From Pseudoclavibacter terrae (lineage in GTDB: Bacteria; Actinomycetota; Actinomycetes; Actinomycetales; Microbacteriaceae), in the NCBI RefSeq assembly GCF_008831075.1, contig NZ_WBJX01000001.1:940515-1004514 (forward strand): a stretch of DNA of 64,000 nt, read 5' to 3'. Under the pieces are notes generated by a model. That model made no database searches, was not told where the DNA came from, and saw nothing but the letters and a program-made list of their open reading frames with translations. Shown here piece after piece: positions 8,267 to 16,657 of the stretch (positions are counted from its first letter, which is position 1; every line of letters starts with the position of its first letter). Both the position numbers and the translations under genes were made by a program.

Positions 8267-9325
8267 ATGGCCTTGATCGACAACGGGATCTACGTGAACG
8301 GGCGTCGGTGCTTCACGCCGGCGACGCTCGACGAGACGTTCGAGAAGCTCCGCGAGCATGCGGGGATGGCCTGGATCGGCCTCTTCCAGCCAAGCAATGA
8401 GGAACTCGACGCCGTCGCCAAGGAGTTCGATCTGCATCCGCTCGCCGTCGAGGACGCGCGGGTCGGGCATCAGCGGCCGAAGATCGAACGCTACGGCAGC
8501 ACCCTCTTCGTGGTGCTCCGGCCCGCTTGGTACGTCGACGCCACCGAGACGGTGCACTTCGGGGAGATCCACCTGTTCGTCGGCCCCGAGTTCGTGGTCA
8601 CGGTCAGGCAGGCCGCGCGCCCGGAGCTGGGAGACGTTCGGCAGCGGATGGAGCAGAGCCCGGCGCTCCTGAGCTTCGGACCCGAGGCGGTCCTCTACTC
8701 GGTGCTCGACCAGGTCGTCGACGGATACGCGCCCGTGACTGCTGGCCTCGAGAACGACATCGACGAGATCGAGGACCAGCTGTTCGCGGGCGACGAGCGA
8801 GTCACACGCCGCATCTACGAGCTGCTCGGCGAGGTCATCAACTTCCAACGCGCGACGAGTCCGCTGCGGACCATCCTCGAAGCGCTCCTGCGGGGCGCCG
8901 AGAAGTACAACACCAGCGAGGAGATCCGCGCCCGCTACCGGGACGTCCTCGACCACGCGCTGCGCATCGCGGAGCGCGCCGACTCGTTCCGGGTGCTCCT
9001 CGAGAATGCGCTGACCGTGCACAGCACGCTGGTCACGCAGCAGCAGAACGAGGCGATGCGCGAACTCTCGGAGGCGAGCCTCGCGCAGAGCGAGGAGACG
9101 AAGAAGCTGTCGGAGCAGAGCATCGCGCAGAACGAGGAGATCAAGAAGATCACCAGCTGGGCGGCGATCATCTTCGCCCCGAGCCTCGTCGGCACGGTCT
9201 ACGGCATGAACTTCACGCACATGCCCGAGCTCGACTTCGAGTGGGGCTACCCGCTGTCGCTGCTTGCCATGCTCGGCGTCGCCGTCACGCTCTGGTCGGT
9301 CTTCAAGTGGAGGAAGTGGCTGTAG
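8267..9325 (+). CDS. corA: CorA family divalent cation (Mg2+/Co2+) channel
   Basis: Protein of 352 residues. The N-terminal cytosolic alpha/beta domain (LHPLAVEDARVGHQRPKIER is a family hallmark) is followed by a long stalk helix, TM1 containing the selectivity motif YGMNF (around residue 313), a short acidic loop (PELDFEWGYP), TM2 and the basic C-terminus FKWRKWL. The stalk carries a tandem 14-residue repeat, LSEASLAQSEETKK then LSEQSIAQNEEIKK (about 267-294), inserted just before the usual QNEEIKKIT junction. The ATG at 8267 follows AGGAGGGCAGCCCC, a strong ribosome binding site. Confidence 0.93.
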   Translation: MALIDNGIYVNGRRCFTPATLDETFEKLREHAGMAWIGLFQPSNEELDAVAKEFDLHPLAVEDARVGHQRPKIERYGSTLFVVLRPAWYVDATETVHFGEIHLFVGPEFVVTVRQAARPELGDVRQRMEQSPALLSFGPEAVLYSVLDQVVDGYAPVTAGLENDIDEIEDQLFAGDERVTRRIYELLGEVINFQRATSPLRTILEALLRGAEKYNTSEEIRARYRDVLDHALRIAERADSFRVLLENALTVHSTLVTQQQNEAMRELSEASLAQSEETKKLSEQSIAQNEEIKKITSWAAIIFAPSLVGTVYGMNFTHMPELDFEWGYPLSLLAMLGVAVTLWSVFKWRKWL

Positions 9326-9462
9326 TCGACGCGCCGACACCACGGCTGCGCGGCCGCACGACTGCGCGGCCGCATCGGACGGCCGGCGGCCGCCGCGTCG
9401 GTTCGGACTGTCCGGACCCCTACGTGGCCCTGACGCCCCCGCGCACGCGGCGGCCAGGCTGG

Positions 9463-9867
9463 TCAGACCGTCCGATTCGGTGTGGACCTGGTGCTCGAGC
9501 GTGCACCGGCAGTCCGGTCGGGAACGGCTGCGATGACGATCGCCGCGATGCCGACCACCAGGTGGAACCCGATGTCGAAGCCTGTGAAGCCTGTCGGCAG
9601 CAGCGTGAACATGGTCGGGTCGAAGAACGCCACGACCCCCATCGCGACGTACATGACGCCCACGATGGCGATGACGGTCCGCGCCGCCCGGGCGGATGCT
9701 CGCGTGAATCCGACGGCGAGGAGCGCGACGGCGAGCACGACGCGAATGAGATCGAGGGTGAGGTCCACATTCATGAGCCCCATCAGGTGCTCGCCTTCGA
9801 CGAAGAATCCGACGATGGCGAGGAGCCCGACGAGAACCCCGAGGATGCGTGCGGTGAGCTTGTGCAT
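9463..9867 (-). CDS. DUF4383 domain membrane protein
   Basis: Protein of 134 residues with four predicted membrane segments: ILGVLVGLLAIVGFFVEG, LIRVVLAVALLAVGF, VIAIVGVMYVAMGVVAFF and LVVGIAAIVIAAV. The pattern of glycines and the GF(D)IGFHLVVG stretch match DUF4383, a small actinobacterial membrane family of unknown function. ATG 9867 is fixed by the strong GGAGGTG seven nucleotides upstream; the longer in-frame ORF to 10005 has no such signal. It diverges from the nirB operon. Confidence 0.82.
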   Translation of the reverse strand: MHKLTARILGVLVGLLAIVGFFVEGEHLMGLMNVDLTLDLIRVVLAVALLAVGFTRASARAARTVIAIVGVMYVAMGVVAFFDPTMFTLLPTGFTGFDIGFHLVVGIAAIVIAAVPDRTAGARSSTRSTPNRTV

Positions 9868-10182
9868 GGGTACACCTCCGTGTGTGATCGAGAATGTTCC
9901 TTCAAGCGTGAGATCTGGCCGGATGTGCGGCAACGGGTTGCGCTTCGACCGTCGCTCGTTTAGGCGCGTGAGCGCCGGGCCCGGCCCACTCGCCCCGTTT
10001 CCCACTTCTCACACCCTCCCCGGATCCGTGTGCCAAGGAAGTTGCCTCGGGGAAACAGCAGCACGCACCCCGTGAAACATGCGGTTTCTACGCTCTGAGC
10101 ATGTCAGCGACCGACCGTCGCCGTTCATCCACGGAGGAGCCAGCATGCGCACACCAACTCGAAGCGACCGGGACGAGCTGTG
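9868..10182. other. Divergent intergenic region between DUF4383 gene and nirB
   Basis: 315 nt without a credible gene. It must hold divergent promoters. The only clear element is the four-pentamer GlnR-like box at 10041-10078. A GAAAC/GTTTC-type dyad (GAAACatgcGGTTTC) adjoins it at 10074-10087. Confidence 0.6.
10041..10078 (+). promoter_or_regulatory. GlnR-like operator upstream of nirB
   Basis: Four pentamers are spaced by exactly 6 nt: GTTGC (10041-10045), GAAAC (10052-10056), ACGCA (10063-10067) and GAAAC (10074-10078). This is the architecture of actinobacterial GlnR boxes (gTnAC-n6-GaAAc repeated). Both GAAAC half-sites are perfect and 22 bp apart; the alternating half-sites are weak. 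nirBD is a known GlnR target in Streptomyces and mycobacteria. It implies activation under nitrogen limitation. Confidence 0.55.
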
Positions 10183-12825
10183 ATGAGCACGAAACAATTG
10201 CCGCACGGTGACGAAACATCCCAGACCTACGCTCGCGACATGCTCCCCCCGGCGCCGCGCTCCCGTCACGTCGTGGTGATCGGCGCGGGCATGGTCGCGC
10301 ACCGCTTCGTCGAGTCGCTGCGCTCGCAGGACTCCGACGGGGTGTGGGCGATCACCGTCATCGGCGACGAGCCGTGGCGGCCGTACGACCGGGTGCAGCT
10401 CACGAGCACGTTCTCGGGCGTCGAGCCGGCCGCCCTGGAGCTGGGCAGGCCCCTCATGTGGTCGCACCCGAACGTCACGCTCCGCACCTCCGAGACGGTC
10501 ACGAGCATCCACCCAGGCACCCGCACGGTCGTGACGTCGCTCGGCGCGACCGAGCACTACGACGAGCTGGTCGTCGCCACCGGATCGTCCGCCGCGAAGC
10601 CGCCCATCGCCGGGGTGGATGCGCCCGGCGTGCACGTGTACCGCACCGTCCACGACGTGGTCGCGCTCAAGGCCGAGGTTGCCGAGTTGTCACAGCGGCT
10701 CGGCCGAACGGTGCGCGGCGCGGTTGTCGGCGGCGGCCTGCTCGGCCTCGAGGCCGCGGGGGCCATGGTCGCTCTCGGCGCGGAGTGCACCGTCGTGCAG
10801 TCCTCCGGCCACCTCATGTCGGCCCAGCTCGACGCGGGCGGCGGCGAGTCGCTGCGCCTCCTCATCGAGCACCTCGGGGTGGATGTGCGCACCGGGTCCC
10901 GCGCCAGTGCGGTCGTGCTCGACGCCGACGGCCGCGCGGCCGGCCTCGACTTCCCGGACGGCGAGCCCGAGCTCGCCGACCTCGTCGTCTTCGCCGTCGG
11001 CATCACGCCCCGCGACGAGCTGGCTCGCGACGCCGGGCTGACGCTCGGCGCTCGCGGTGGCATCGAGGTCGACGAGGCGTGCCGCGCATCCGCCGCCAGC
11101 ATCTGGGCGATCGGCGAGGTCGCCTCGATCGGCGGTGAGTGCTTCGGCCTCGTCGCCCCCGGCTACTCGATGGCCGAGGTCGTCGCCAACCGCCTCACCG
11201 GGGGAGCGGCGACGTTCCCCGGCGTCGACCTCTCGACGAAGCTCAAGCTCACGGGGGTCGACGTCGCGAGCTTCGGGGACGCCTTCGCTGAGTCGCCGGG
11301 CGCGCTCGAGGTCACGTACGCCGACCCGGTCGGCGGCGTCTACAAGAAGCTCGTCATGTCGGACGACGGCAAGGTGCTGCTCGGCGGCATGCTCGTCGGG
11401 GACGCCTCGGCCTACACCTCGCTGCGCCCCATGGTCGGGCGCGAGCTCGGTGCCGACCCGGCCGCCTACCTGCTCCCCGCCGACGGCATGCCCGAGGTGG
11501 GCGGCGACCTGCCGGACGACGCCACGGTCTGCTCCTGCAACAACGTCTCCGTCGGCGCGGTGCGCGGCGCCGTCACCGACCACGCCTGCACCGACCTCGC
11601 CGGAGTCAAGGCCTGCACGAACGCGGGCACCGCCTGCGGCTCCTGCGTGCCGCTCGTGAAGAAGATCTTCTCGACCGAGCTCGCCAAGACGGGCGTCGAG
11701 GTCAGCAACGCGCTCTGCGAGCACTTCGCGCTCTCCCGGGCGGGGCTCTTCGACGCCGTGCGCGTCACGGGACTCTCGACCTTCACGAGCATCATCGAAC
11801 GCCACGGCAACGGCGGCCGCGGCTGCGACATCTGCCGTCCCGTCGTCGCCTCGATCCTCGCCTCGCTCGGCAACGGGCACATCCTCAAGGGCGAGCAGGC
11901 GGCGCTGCAGGACACCAACGACCACGTCATGGCGAACATGCAGAAGGACGGCACCTACTCGGTCGTGCCGCGCATCCCCGGCGGCGAGGTCACCCCCGAC
12001 GGGCTCATCGCGATCGGCGCCGTGGCCAAGGAGTACGGGCTCTACACGAAGATCACGGGCGGCCAGCGCATCGACCTCTTCGGCGCCCGCATCGAGCAGC
12101 TGCCCGAGATCTGGAAGAAGCTCATCGACGCGGGCTTCGAGTCGGGCCAGGCCTACGGCAAGGCTCTGCGCAACGTGAAGTCGTGCGTGGGCTCGACCTG
12201 GTGCCGGTACGGCGTGCAGGACTCCGTCGCCATGGCGATCTTCCTCGAGCTCCGCTTCCGCGGCCTCCGTTCGCCGCACAAGCTGAAGTTCGGCGTCTCC
12301 GGATGCGCGCGCGAGTGCGCCGAGGCGCGCGCCAAGGACGTCGGCGTGATTGCCACCGAGAAGGGCTGGAACCTCTACGTCGGCGGCAACGGCGGCTTCA
12401 CGCCCCGCCACGCGGAACTGCTCGTGGAGGACCTCGACGACGAGCAGCTCATCACGGCCATCGACCGGTTCATCGGCTACTACATCCGCACCGCCGACCG
12501 GATGCAGCGCACCGCGCGCTGGATCGAGGACCTCGACGGCGGCATCGACGCGCTCCGGGCGGTCGTGCTCGAGGACAGCCTCGGCATCGCCGCCGACCTG
12601 GACGCCATGGTCGCGAACCACGTCGACAACTACAAAGACGAATGGCAGGAGGCGCTGAACGATCCCGAGGTCATGCAGCGGTTCGTGTCGTTCGTGAACG
12701 CGCCGACCACACCGGACCCCTCGCTCGGCTACGTGCCGGAACGCGGGCAGCTCCGCCCGGCAAACGAGGCCGACCGCAGCGCCGGCACCGTAATCGCAGG
12801 AACAACCCTGGAGGTCCGACGATGA
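10183..12825 (+). CDS. nirB: NADH-dependent assimilatory nitrite reductase large subunit
   Basis: Reduces nitrite to ammonium with NAD(P)H, using FAD, iron-sulfur clusters and siroheme. The 880 residues show a FAD-binding motif (VVVIGAGMVAHRF, about 30-42), a second dinucleotide fold (VRGAVVGGGLLGLEAAGAM), a BFD-type [2Fe-2S] domain (CSCNNVSVGAV near 450 and CGSC near 485), and the ferredoxin-sulfite/nitrite reductase half-domains. Four cysteines for the 4Fe-4S/siroheme centre lie in SCVGSTWC and GCARECAEA (near 668-712). The start may be GTG 10180 or ATG 10183. It heads an operon and overlaps nirD by ATGA. Confidence 0.96.
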   Translation: MSTKQLPHGDETSQTYARDMLPPAPRSRHVVVIGAGMVAHRFVESLRSQDSDGVWAITVIGDEPWRPYDRVQLTSTFSGVEPAALELGRPLMWSHPNVTLRTSETVTSIHPGTRTVVTSLGATEHYDELVVATGSSAAKPPIAGVDAPGVHVYRTVHDVVALKAEVAELSQRLGRTVRGAVVGGGLLGLEAAGAMVALGAECTVVQSSGHLMSAQLDAGGGESLRLLIEHLGVDVRTGSRASAVVLDADGRAAGLDFPDGEPELADLVVFAVGITPRDELARDAGLTLGARGGIEVDEACRASAASIWAIGEVASIGGECFGLVAPGYSMAEVVANRLTGGAATFPGVDLSTKLKLTGVDVASFGDAFAESPGALEVTYADPVGGVYKKLVMSDDGKVLLGGMLVGDASAYTSLRPMVGRELGADPAAYLLPADGMPEVGGDLPDDATVCSCNNVSVGAVRGAVTDHACTDLAGVKACTNAGTACGSCVPLVKKIFSTELAKTGVEVSNALCEHFALSRAGLFDAVRVTGLSTFTSIIERHGNGGRGCDICRPVVASILASLGNGHILKGEQAALQDTNDHVMANMQKDGTYSVVPRIPGGEVTPDGLIAIGAVAKEYGLYTKITGGQRIDLFGARIEQLPEIWKKLIDAGFESGQAYGKALRNVKSCVGSTWCRYGVQDSVAMAIFLELRFRGLRSPHKLKFGVSGCARECAEARAKDVGVIATEKGWNLYVGGNGGFTPRHAELLVEDLDDEQLITAIDRFIGYYIRTADRMQRTARWIEDLDGGIDALRAVVLEDSLGIAADLDAMVANHVDNYKDEWQEALNDPEVMQRFVSFVNAPTTPDPSLGYVPERGQLRPANEADRSAGTVIAGTTLEVRR

Positions 12826-13238
12826 CCATCGCACTCGACACCCGCAGCAGCATCCGCGAACACCCACCCGAGGACGCCGACCAGCACTGGATCGCCGTCT
12901 GCTCTCTCCACGCCCTGTACCCCGAGCGTGGCGTCGCCGCAATCCTGGATGGAACCCAGATCGCGCTGTTCCGGCTCCGCGACGAGCAGGTCTTCGCCAT
13001 CCAGCAGGCCGACCCGTACTCGGGTTCGCAGGTCATGAGCCGCGGCCTCGTCGGCTCTCGCGGCGGACGCGTCACCGTCGCCTCCCCGATGTTCAAACAG
13101 GTCTTCGACCTCGAGACCGGCGAGTGCCTCGACACCGTCGGCAAGGATCCGCGCACCCTCACGACCCACCCCGTGCGCATCGACCACGGCACCGTGCTGG
13201 TCGACATGAGCCGTCGCATCGCTGGTGGTGCCCGATGA
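12822..13238 (+). CDS. nirD: Nitrite reductase small subunit
   Basis: Rieske-fold subunit of 138 residues that partners NirB. The domain runs from WIAVCSLHALYPERGVAAIL through RDEQVFAIQQADPYSG to FKQVFDLETGECLD and YPVRI-like THPVRIDHGTVLV. As in other NirD proteins the Cys/His ligands of a true Rieske cluster are absent, so no cluster is expected. The ATG overlaps the nirB stop (ATGA), and its own stop overlaps cobA the same way, showing tight translational coupling. Confidence 0.94.
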   Translation: MTIALDTRSSIREHPPEDADQHWIAVCSLHALYPERGVAAILDGTQIALFRLRDEQVFAIQQADPYSGSQVMSRGLVGSRGGRVTVASPMFKQVFDLETGECLDTVGKDPRTLTTHPVRIDHGTVLVDMSRRIAGGAR

Positions 13239-14470
13239 GCACGCTCATGGCGCTCGACTTCACCGGCCGCGACGTCCTCATCGTGGGGGCAGGGGCCGTC
13301 TCCGCGAGACGCGCCCAGACGTTCGTCACGGCTGGCGCATCCGTCACCGTCGTGGCCCCAGAACTTGGCGGCGCACTCGGTGGGCTCGTCAGCGACGGGC
13401 TCGTGACCTGGCTGCAGGAGCCCGTGCAAGCCCACCACCTCGACGGCGCCTGGTTCGTGCACACTGCGACGGGTGACAGGGCCACCGACCTCCTCGTTGC
13501 CGAGTGGGCGAACGAGTGCCGGATCTGGTGCGTGAACGCGAGCGACGCCTCCGCCGGCAGCGCCAAGACACCAGCAACCTCGGACGCCGGCGCCGTCGAG
13601 ATCGGCGTCGTCTCCAAGGAGGGCGCCGACCCGCGCCGCAGCCGCCTCATCTGCGACCAGCTCGCCGAAGGACTCCGCGCCGGCCACATCGACCTGCGCA
13701 GGCACCGACCAGGTGCCGGCAGGGTTGTGCTCGTCGGCGGGGGACCGGGGGACGCCGACCTCATGACCCTCCGCGGGCGGCGCGCACTCGCGGAAGCCGA
13801 CGTCGTCGTGACGGACCGCCTCGGCCCCCGCTCCGTGCTCGCGGAGCTCCCCGCCGAGGTCGAGATCATCGACGTCGGCAAGCAGCCCAAGCACCACCCG
13901 GTGCCGCAGGAGGAGATCAACCGCATCCTCGTCGAGAAGGCCCAGCAGGGGCTCGTCGTCGTGCGGCTCAAGGGCGGCGACCCGTTCGTCTACGGACGCG
14001 GCGGCGAGGAGGTGCTCGCGTGCAACGCGGCCGGCGTCGCCGTCGAGGTCGTGCCCGGCATCAGCAGCGCCATCTCAGTGCCCGCGGCCGCCGGCATCCC
14101 CGTCACGCACCGCGGCGTCGCCAACTCCTTCCAGGTCGTGACCGGGCATCAGCGCCTGGGCGCCGAGCTGCTGCGCTCCGTCAAAGCCGACACCTGCACG
14201 CTCGTCGTGCTCATGGGCGTCTCGGCGCTCGGCCGCATCTGCGCCGAGCTCGTGGATGCGGGAGTGCGCGACGACATGCCCGTCGCCATCGTCGAGAACG
14301 GCCACACCCCTCGCCAGCGCGTCACGAGGGGAAGCCTCCGCACGATCGACGCCACGGCGCGCAGCGTCGGTGTCGCCAATCCCGCCATCATCGTCATCGG
14401 CGAGGTCGCCCAGTTCGGGCTCCTGCAGGCCACACGGTCGCTCCAGGAACAGAACGCACTGTCAGCATGA
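13235..14470 (+). CDS. cobA: Siroheme synthase-type fusion: precorrin-2 dehydrogenase domain and uroporphyrinogen-III C-methyltransferase
   Basis: Protein of 411 residues. The N-terminal Rossmann part (RDVLIVGAGAVSARRAQTF, then VTVVAPEL) resembles the CysG/Met8 NAD-dependent precorrin-2 dehydrogenase. From about residue 160 comes a complete SUMT domain: VLVGGGPGDADLMTLRG, VVVRLKGGDPFVYGRGGEE and PVTHRGVANSFQVVTGH. It methylates uroporphyrinogen III twice and may oxidise precorrin-2 towards sirohydrochlorin, supplying siroheme for NirB. The N-terminal domain is somewhat shortened relative to CysG, so dehydrogenase activity is inferred. ATGA overlaps link it to nirD and to the next gene. Confidence 0.9.
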   Translation: MSTLMALDFTGRDVLIVGAGAVSARRAQTFVTAGASVTVVAPELGGALGGLVSDGLVTWLQEPVQAHHLDGAWFVHTATGDRATDLLVAEWANECRIWCVNASDASAGSAKTPATSDAGAVEIGVVSKEGADPRRSRLICDQLAEGLRAGHIDLRRHRPGAGRVVLVGGGPGDADLMTLRGRRALAEADVVVTDRLGPRSVLAELPAEVEIIDVGKQPKHHPVPQEEINRILVEKAQQGLVVVRLKGGDPFVYGRGGEEVLACNAAGVAVEVVPGISSAISVPAAAGIPVTHRGVANSFQVVTGHQRLGAELLRSVKADTCTLVVLMGVSALGRICAELVDAGVRDDMPVAIVENGHTPRQRVTRGSLRTIDATARSVGVANPAIIVIGEVAQFGLLQATRSLQEQNALSA

Positions 14471-15663
14471 GTCCCGAACCCGCGAGCGGGGTGCGCGGCC
14501 GCGCACCCCAGGAACAGCACCTGGCCGGCGTCGTCGTGGTCGTGACGAGCGACCGCCGCTCCGGTGAGCTCGCGACGGCACTCGAGCGACGAGGTGCGAT
14601 CATCCGCCACTCCCCGTCGCTCAGCATGACCGCGGTCGAAGACGACGCCGATCTCCTCGACGCGACGAAGCGCGTCATCGCCAACCCGCCCGACATCGTC
14701 GTCGCGACCACGGGCGTCGGCTTCCGTGGCTGGATCGACGCTGCGGATGCACACGGGCTGGCCGAGGATCTGGTCGCGGTGCTCTCCCGCGCGCGGATCG
14801 TGGCGAGAGGCCCGAAGGCACGCGGCGCGATCCAGGCAGCCGGACTCAACGCCGACTGGGTCGCCGAATCGGAGACCTCCGCGGAGCTCGCCCAGTTCCT
14901 TCTCGCAGAGGGCGTCGATGGTGCGCGCATCGCGCTTCAGCACCATGGCTCGGGAGCCGACGGCCTCGACGAGGAGTTCGCCGCAGCCGGTGCCGAGGTC
15001 GAGAGCCTCATCGTCTACAAGTGGGGCCCGCCCGCCGACCCCGCGCTGCTTGCCCGCTGGGCGCTCAAGGCCGCAGACGGCGAGGTCGACGCCATCGTCT
15101 TCACCTCGGCTCCCGGGGTCTCCGCGTGGCTCGAATCCTTCTCGGACGGGTCCGCCCCGGCAGACGGCGACGACGCGTCCGGCACGGGCGCTTCCGGAGC
15201 CCTCGAGCGGCTCAAGGCGCGCTGCCGGGACGGGTCCCTCGTCACCGTCGCGGTCGGCCCCATCACCGCGGCACCCCTGCGCGCCGTCGGCATCGAGCCG
15301 ATCGTGCCGAAGCGCGGACGACTCGGTGCGCTCATCCGAGAGCTCATCGAGCACTACGCCCAGCGCGCGGCCGAGGGCATCGAGACCGAAGCGGGCCGCC
15401 TCTTCCTCCGCTCGAGCTGCGCCGTCATCGGCGACGACGTCGTCGAGCTCTCGCCCGGAGCGCTGCGCGTGCTGCGGCTGCTCGCCGGCAACCCGGGCGG
15501 TGTCGTGAGCCGCGAGCAGATCCTCGCCAGGCTGCCAGGCAACCCGACCACCAACCATGCGGCCGACGTCGCCGTCGCGCGCCTGCGCGAGTCGTTCGGC
15601 GACCGGGCCATCGTGCAGACCGTCGTGAAGCGCGGCTACCGGCTGCGCGTCCACGCGACGTGA
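14467..15663 (+). CDS. nnaR: Uroporphyrinogen-III synthase-like domain fused to winged-helix DNA-binding domain (NnaR-like regulator)
   Basis: Protein of 398 residues. Residues about 20-280 form a HemD fold (VVVVVTSDRRSGELATALERRG, IVVATTGVGFRGWIDAA, IVFTSAPGVSAWLESF). After a linker, residues about 310-398 form an OmpR/PhoB-type winged helix (VVELSPGALRVLRLLAG, VSREQILARLPG, ADVAVARLRESFGD, VKRGYRLRVHAT). This fusion is the NnaR family of Streptomyces and mycobacteria, a regulator that works with GlnR on nitrate/nitrite genes. Its position inside the nir operon supports that. A biosynthetic HemD role cannot be excluded. The ATG overlaps the cobA stop. Confidence 0.88.
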   Translation: MSPEPASGVRGRAPQEQHLAGVVVVVTSDRRSGELATALERRGAIIRHSPSLSMTAVEDDADLLDATKRVIANPPDIVVATTGVGFRGWIDAADAHGLAEDLVAVLSRARIVARGPKARGAIQAAGLNADWVAESETSAELAQFLLAEGVDGARIALQHHGSGADGLDEEFAAAGAEVESLIVYKWGPPADPALLARWALKAADGEVDAIVFTSAPGVSAWLESFSDGSAPADGDDASGTGASGALERLKARCRDGSLVTVAVGPITAAPLRAVGIEPIVPKRGRLGALIRELIEHYAQRAAEGIETEAGRLFLRSSCAVIGDDVVELSPGALRVLRLLAGNPGGVVSREQILARLPGNPTTNHAADVAVARLRESFGDRAIVQTVVKRGYRLRVHAT

Positions 15664-15773
15664 GCGCGCAGCGCGATGCGCCCGCAGCCCGGACGAGGTC
15701 ACACCGCCGTGTGACCGCGCGCGTCGACGGACGAGCATCAGCAACGAGCATCAGCACGGAGAGCGAGCACCGG

Positions 15774-16508
15774 ATGAACCAGCAGCACCCTCGGCCGACG
15801 ATCCTGGTGGGCGCGTCCCACGGCACCGACAACGTCGACGGTCAGGCCGTCATCCGCGAGCTGCTGCGCCGAGTGCAGGCGATACGAACGAGCGTGCAGG
15901 TCGTCGAGGCGTTCGTCGACGTGCAGCAGCCGAGCCTCGTCGACGTCCTCGCGGGCCTGCCCGCCGACGCCGAGGTCATCATCGTCCCCGTGCTCCTCAC
16001 CGTCGGCTTCCACACGCAGGTCGACATCGCGGAAGCCGCGGCCGCCCGACCCGGCACCTCGGTCGCGGCGCCCCTCGGACCGGACCCCAGACTCTCGCAG
16101 CTGCTCTGGGACCGGTTCCTCGAAGCCGGCGGCAGTGCCGACGACGGGGTCGTCATCGCCGTCGCGGGTTCTACGGCCGCTGCAGCCGTGCCCCGCTTCC
16201 ACGAGCTGCGCGAGCAGTTCAACGCCATCGGAGGTGCGGATGCGCTGCTCGGCTACGGAGCGGCCCTCGACCCGCGGGTGCCAGCGGCCGTGGAGCTCGC
16301 TCGAGGCGCGACTGGCGCGCATCACGGCGACGCCCAGGCGCGCCGGGTCAGCATCGCCAGCTACCTGCTCACCCCCGGCTTCTTCCACGACCGCGTCACC
16401 GAGGCGGGCGCCGACATCGTGGCCGCGCCCCTCGGCGTCGACGACAGCATCGCGCACATCATCCTCGAGCGCTTCGATGCCGTCGTCCCCGCCGCGGCCC
16501 CCATCTGA
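15774..16508 (+). CDS. Sirohydrochlorin chelatase (CbiX/SirB-like)
   Basis: Protein of 244 residues that should insert Fe2+ into sirohydrochlorin to complete siroheme. It has two half-domains of the CbiX fold. The first begins TILVGASHGTDNVDGQAVI with the metal-binding His, then EAFVDVQQPSLVDVLAGL and PVLLTVGFHTQVDI. The second ends SIASYLLTPGFFHDRVTEAG followed by APLGVDDSIAHIILERFD. The ATG at 15774 is chosen because the family sequence starts there; GGAGAG lies about 12 nt upstream. It lies 110 nt after nnaR in the nir operon. Confidence 0.88.
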   Translation: MNQQHPRPTILVGASHGTDNVDGQAVIRELLRRVQAIRTSVQVVEAFVDVQQPSLVDVLAGLPADAEVIIVPVLLTVGFHTQVDIAEAAAARPGTSVAAPLGPDPRLSQLLWDRFLEAGGSADDGVVIAVAGSTAAAAVPRFHELREQFNAIGGADALLGYGAALDPRVPAAVELARGATGAHHGDAQARRVSIASYLLTPGFFHDRVTEAGADIVAAPLGVDDSIAHIILERFDAVVPAAAPI

Positions 16509-16549
16509 TCGCACTTCTCACAGCCCCGCCGCGAGGGCGAGAGGGAAAA

Positions 16550-16587
16550 GAAACCAGAACGCACCGCACGAGCCACGGGGCCGAAAC
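16550..16587 (+). promoter_or_regulatory. Weak GAAAC half-site pair upstream of FNT transporter
   Basis: GAAAC occurs at 16550-16554 and 16583-16587, 33 bp apart, which is three times the 11-bp period of GlnR half-sites. GCCAC at 16572-16576 stands 6 nt before the second GAAAC. The arrangement is a partial match to a GlnR box only. Confidence 0.25.
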
Positions 16588-16657
16588 TGCACCCGAATAG
16601 CTTGTGGACATCGGGCCGAACATGGCCGCAGAGCATCGCCAGAGCGAAAGGGAACCC

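Noticed and set aside
10690-12942. Minus-strand open frame of 750 codons opposite nirB
   Set aside because: Antisense shadow; the low-complexity Arg/Asp/Val composition and perfect NirB motifs on the plus strand decide the strand.
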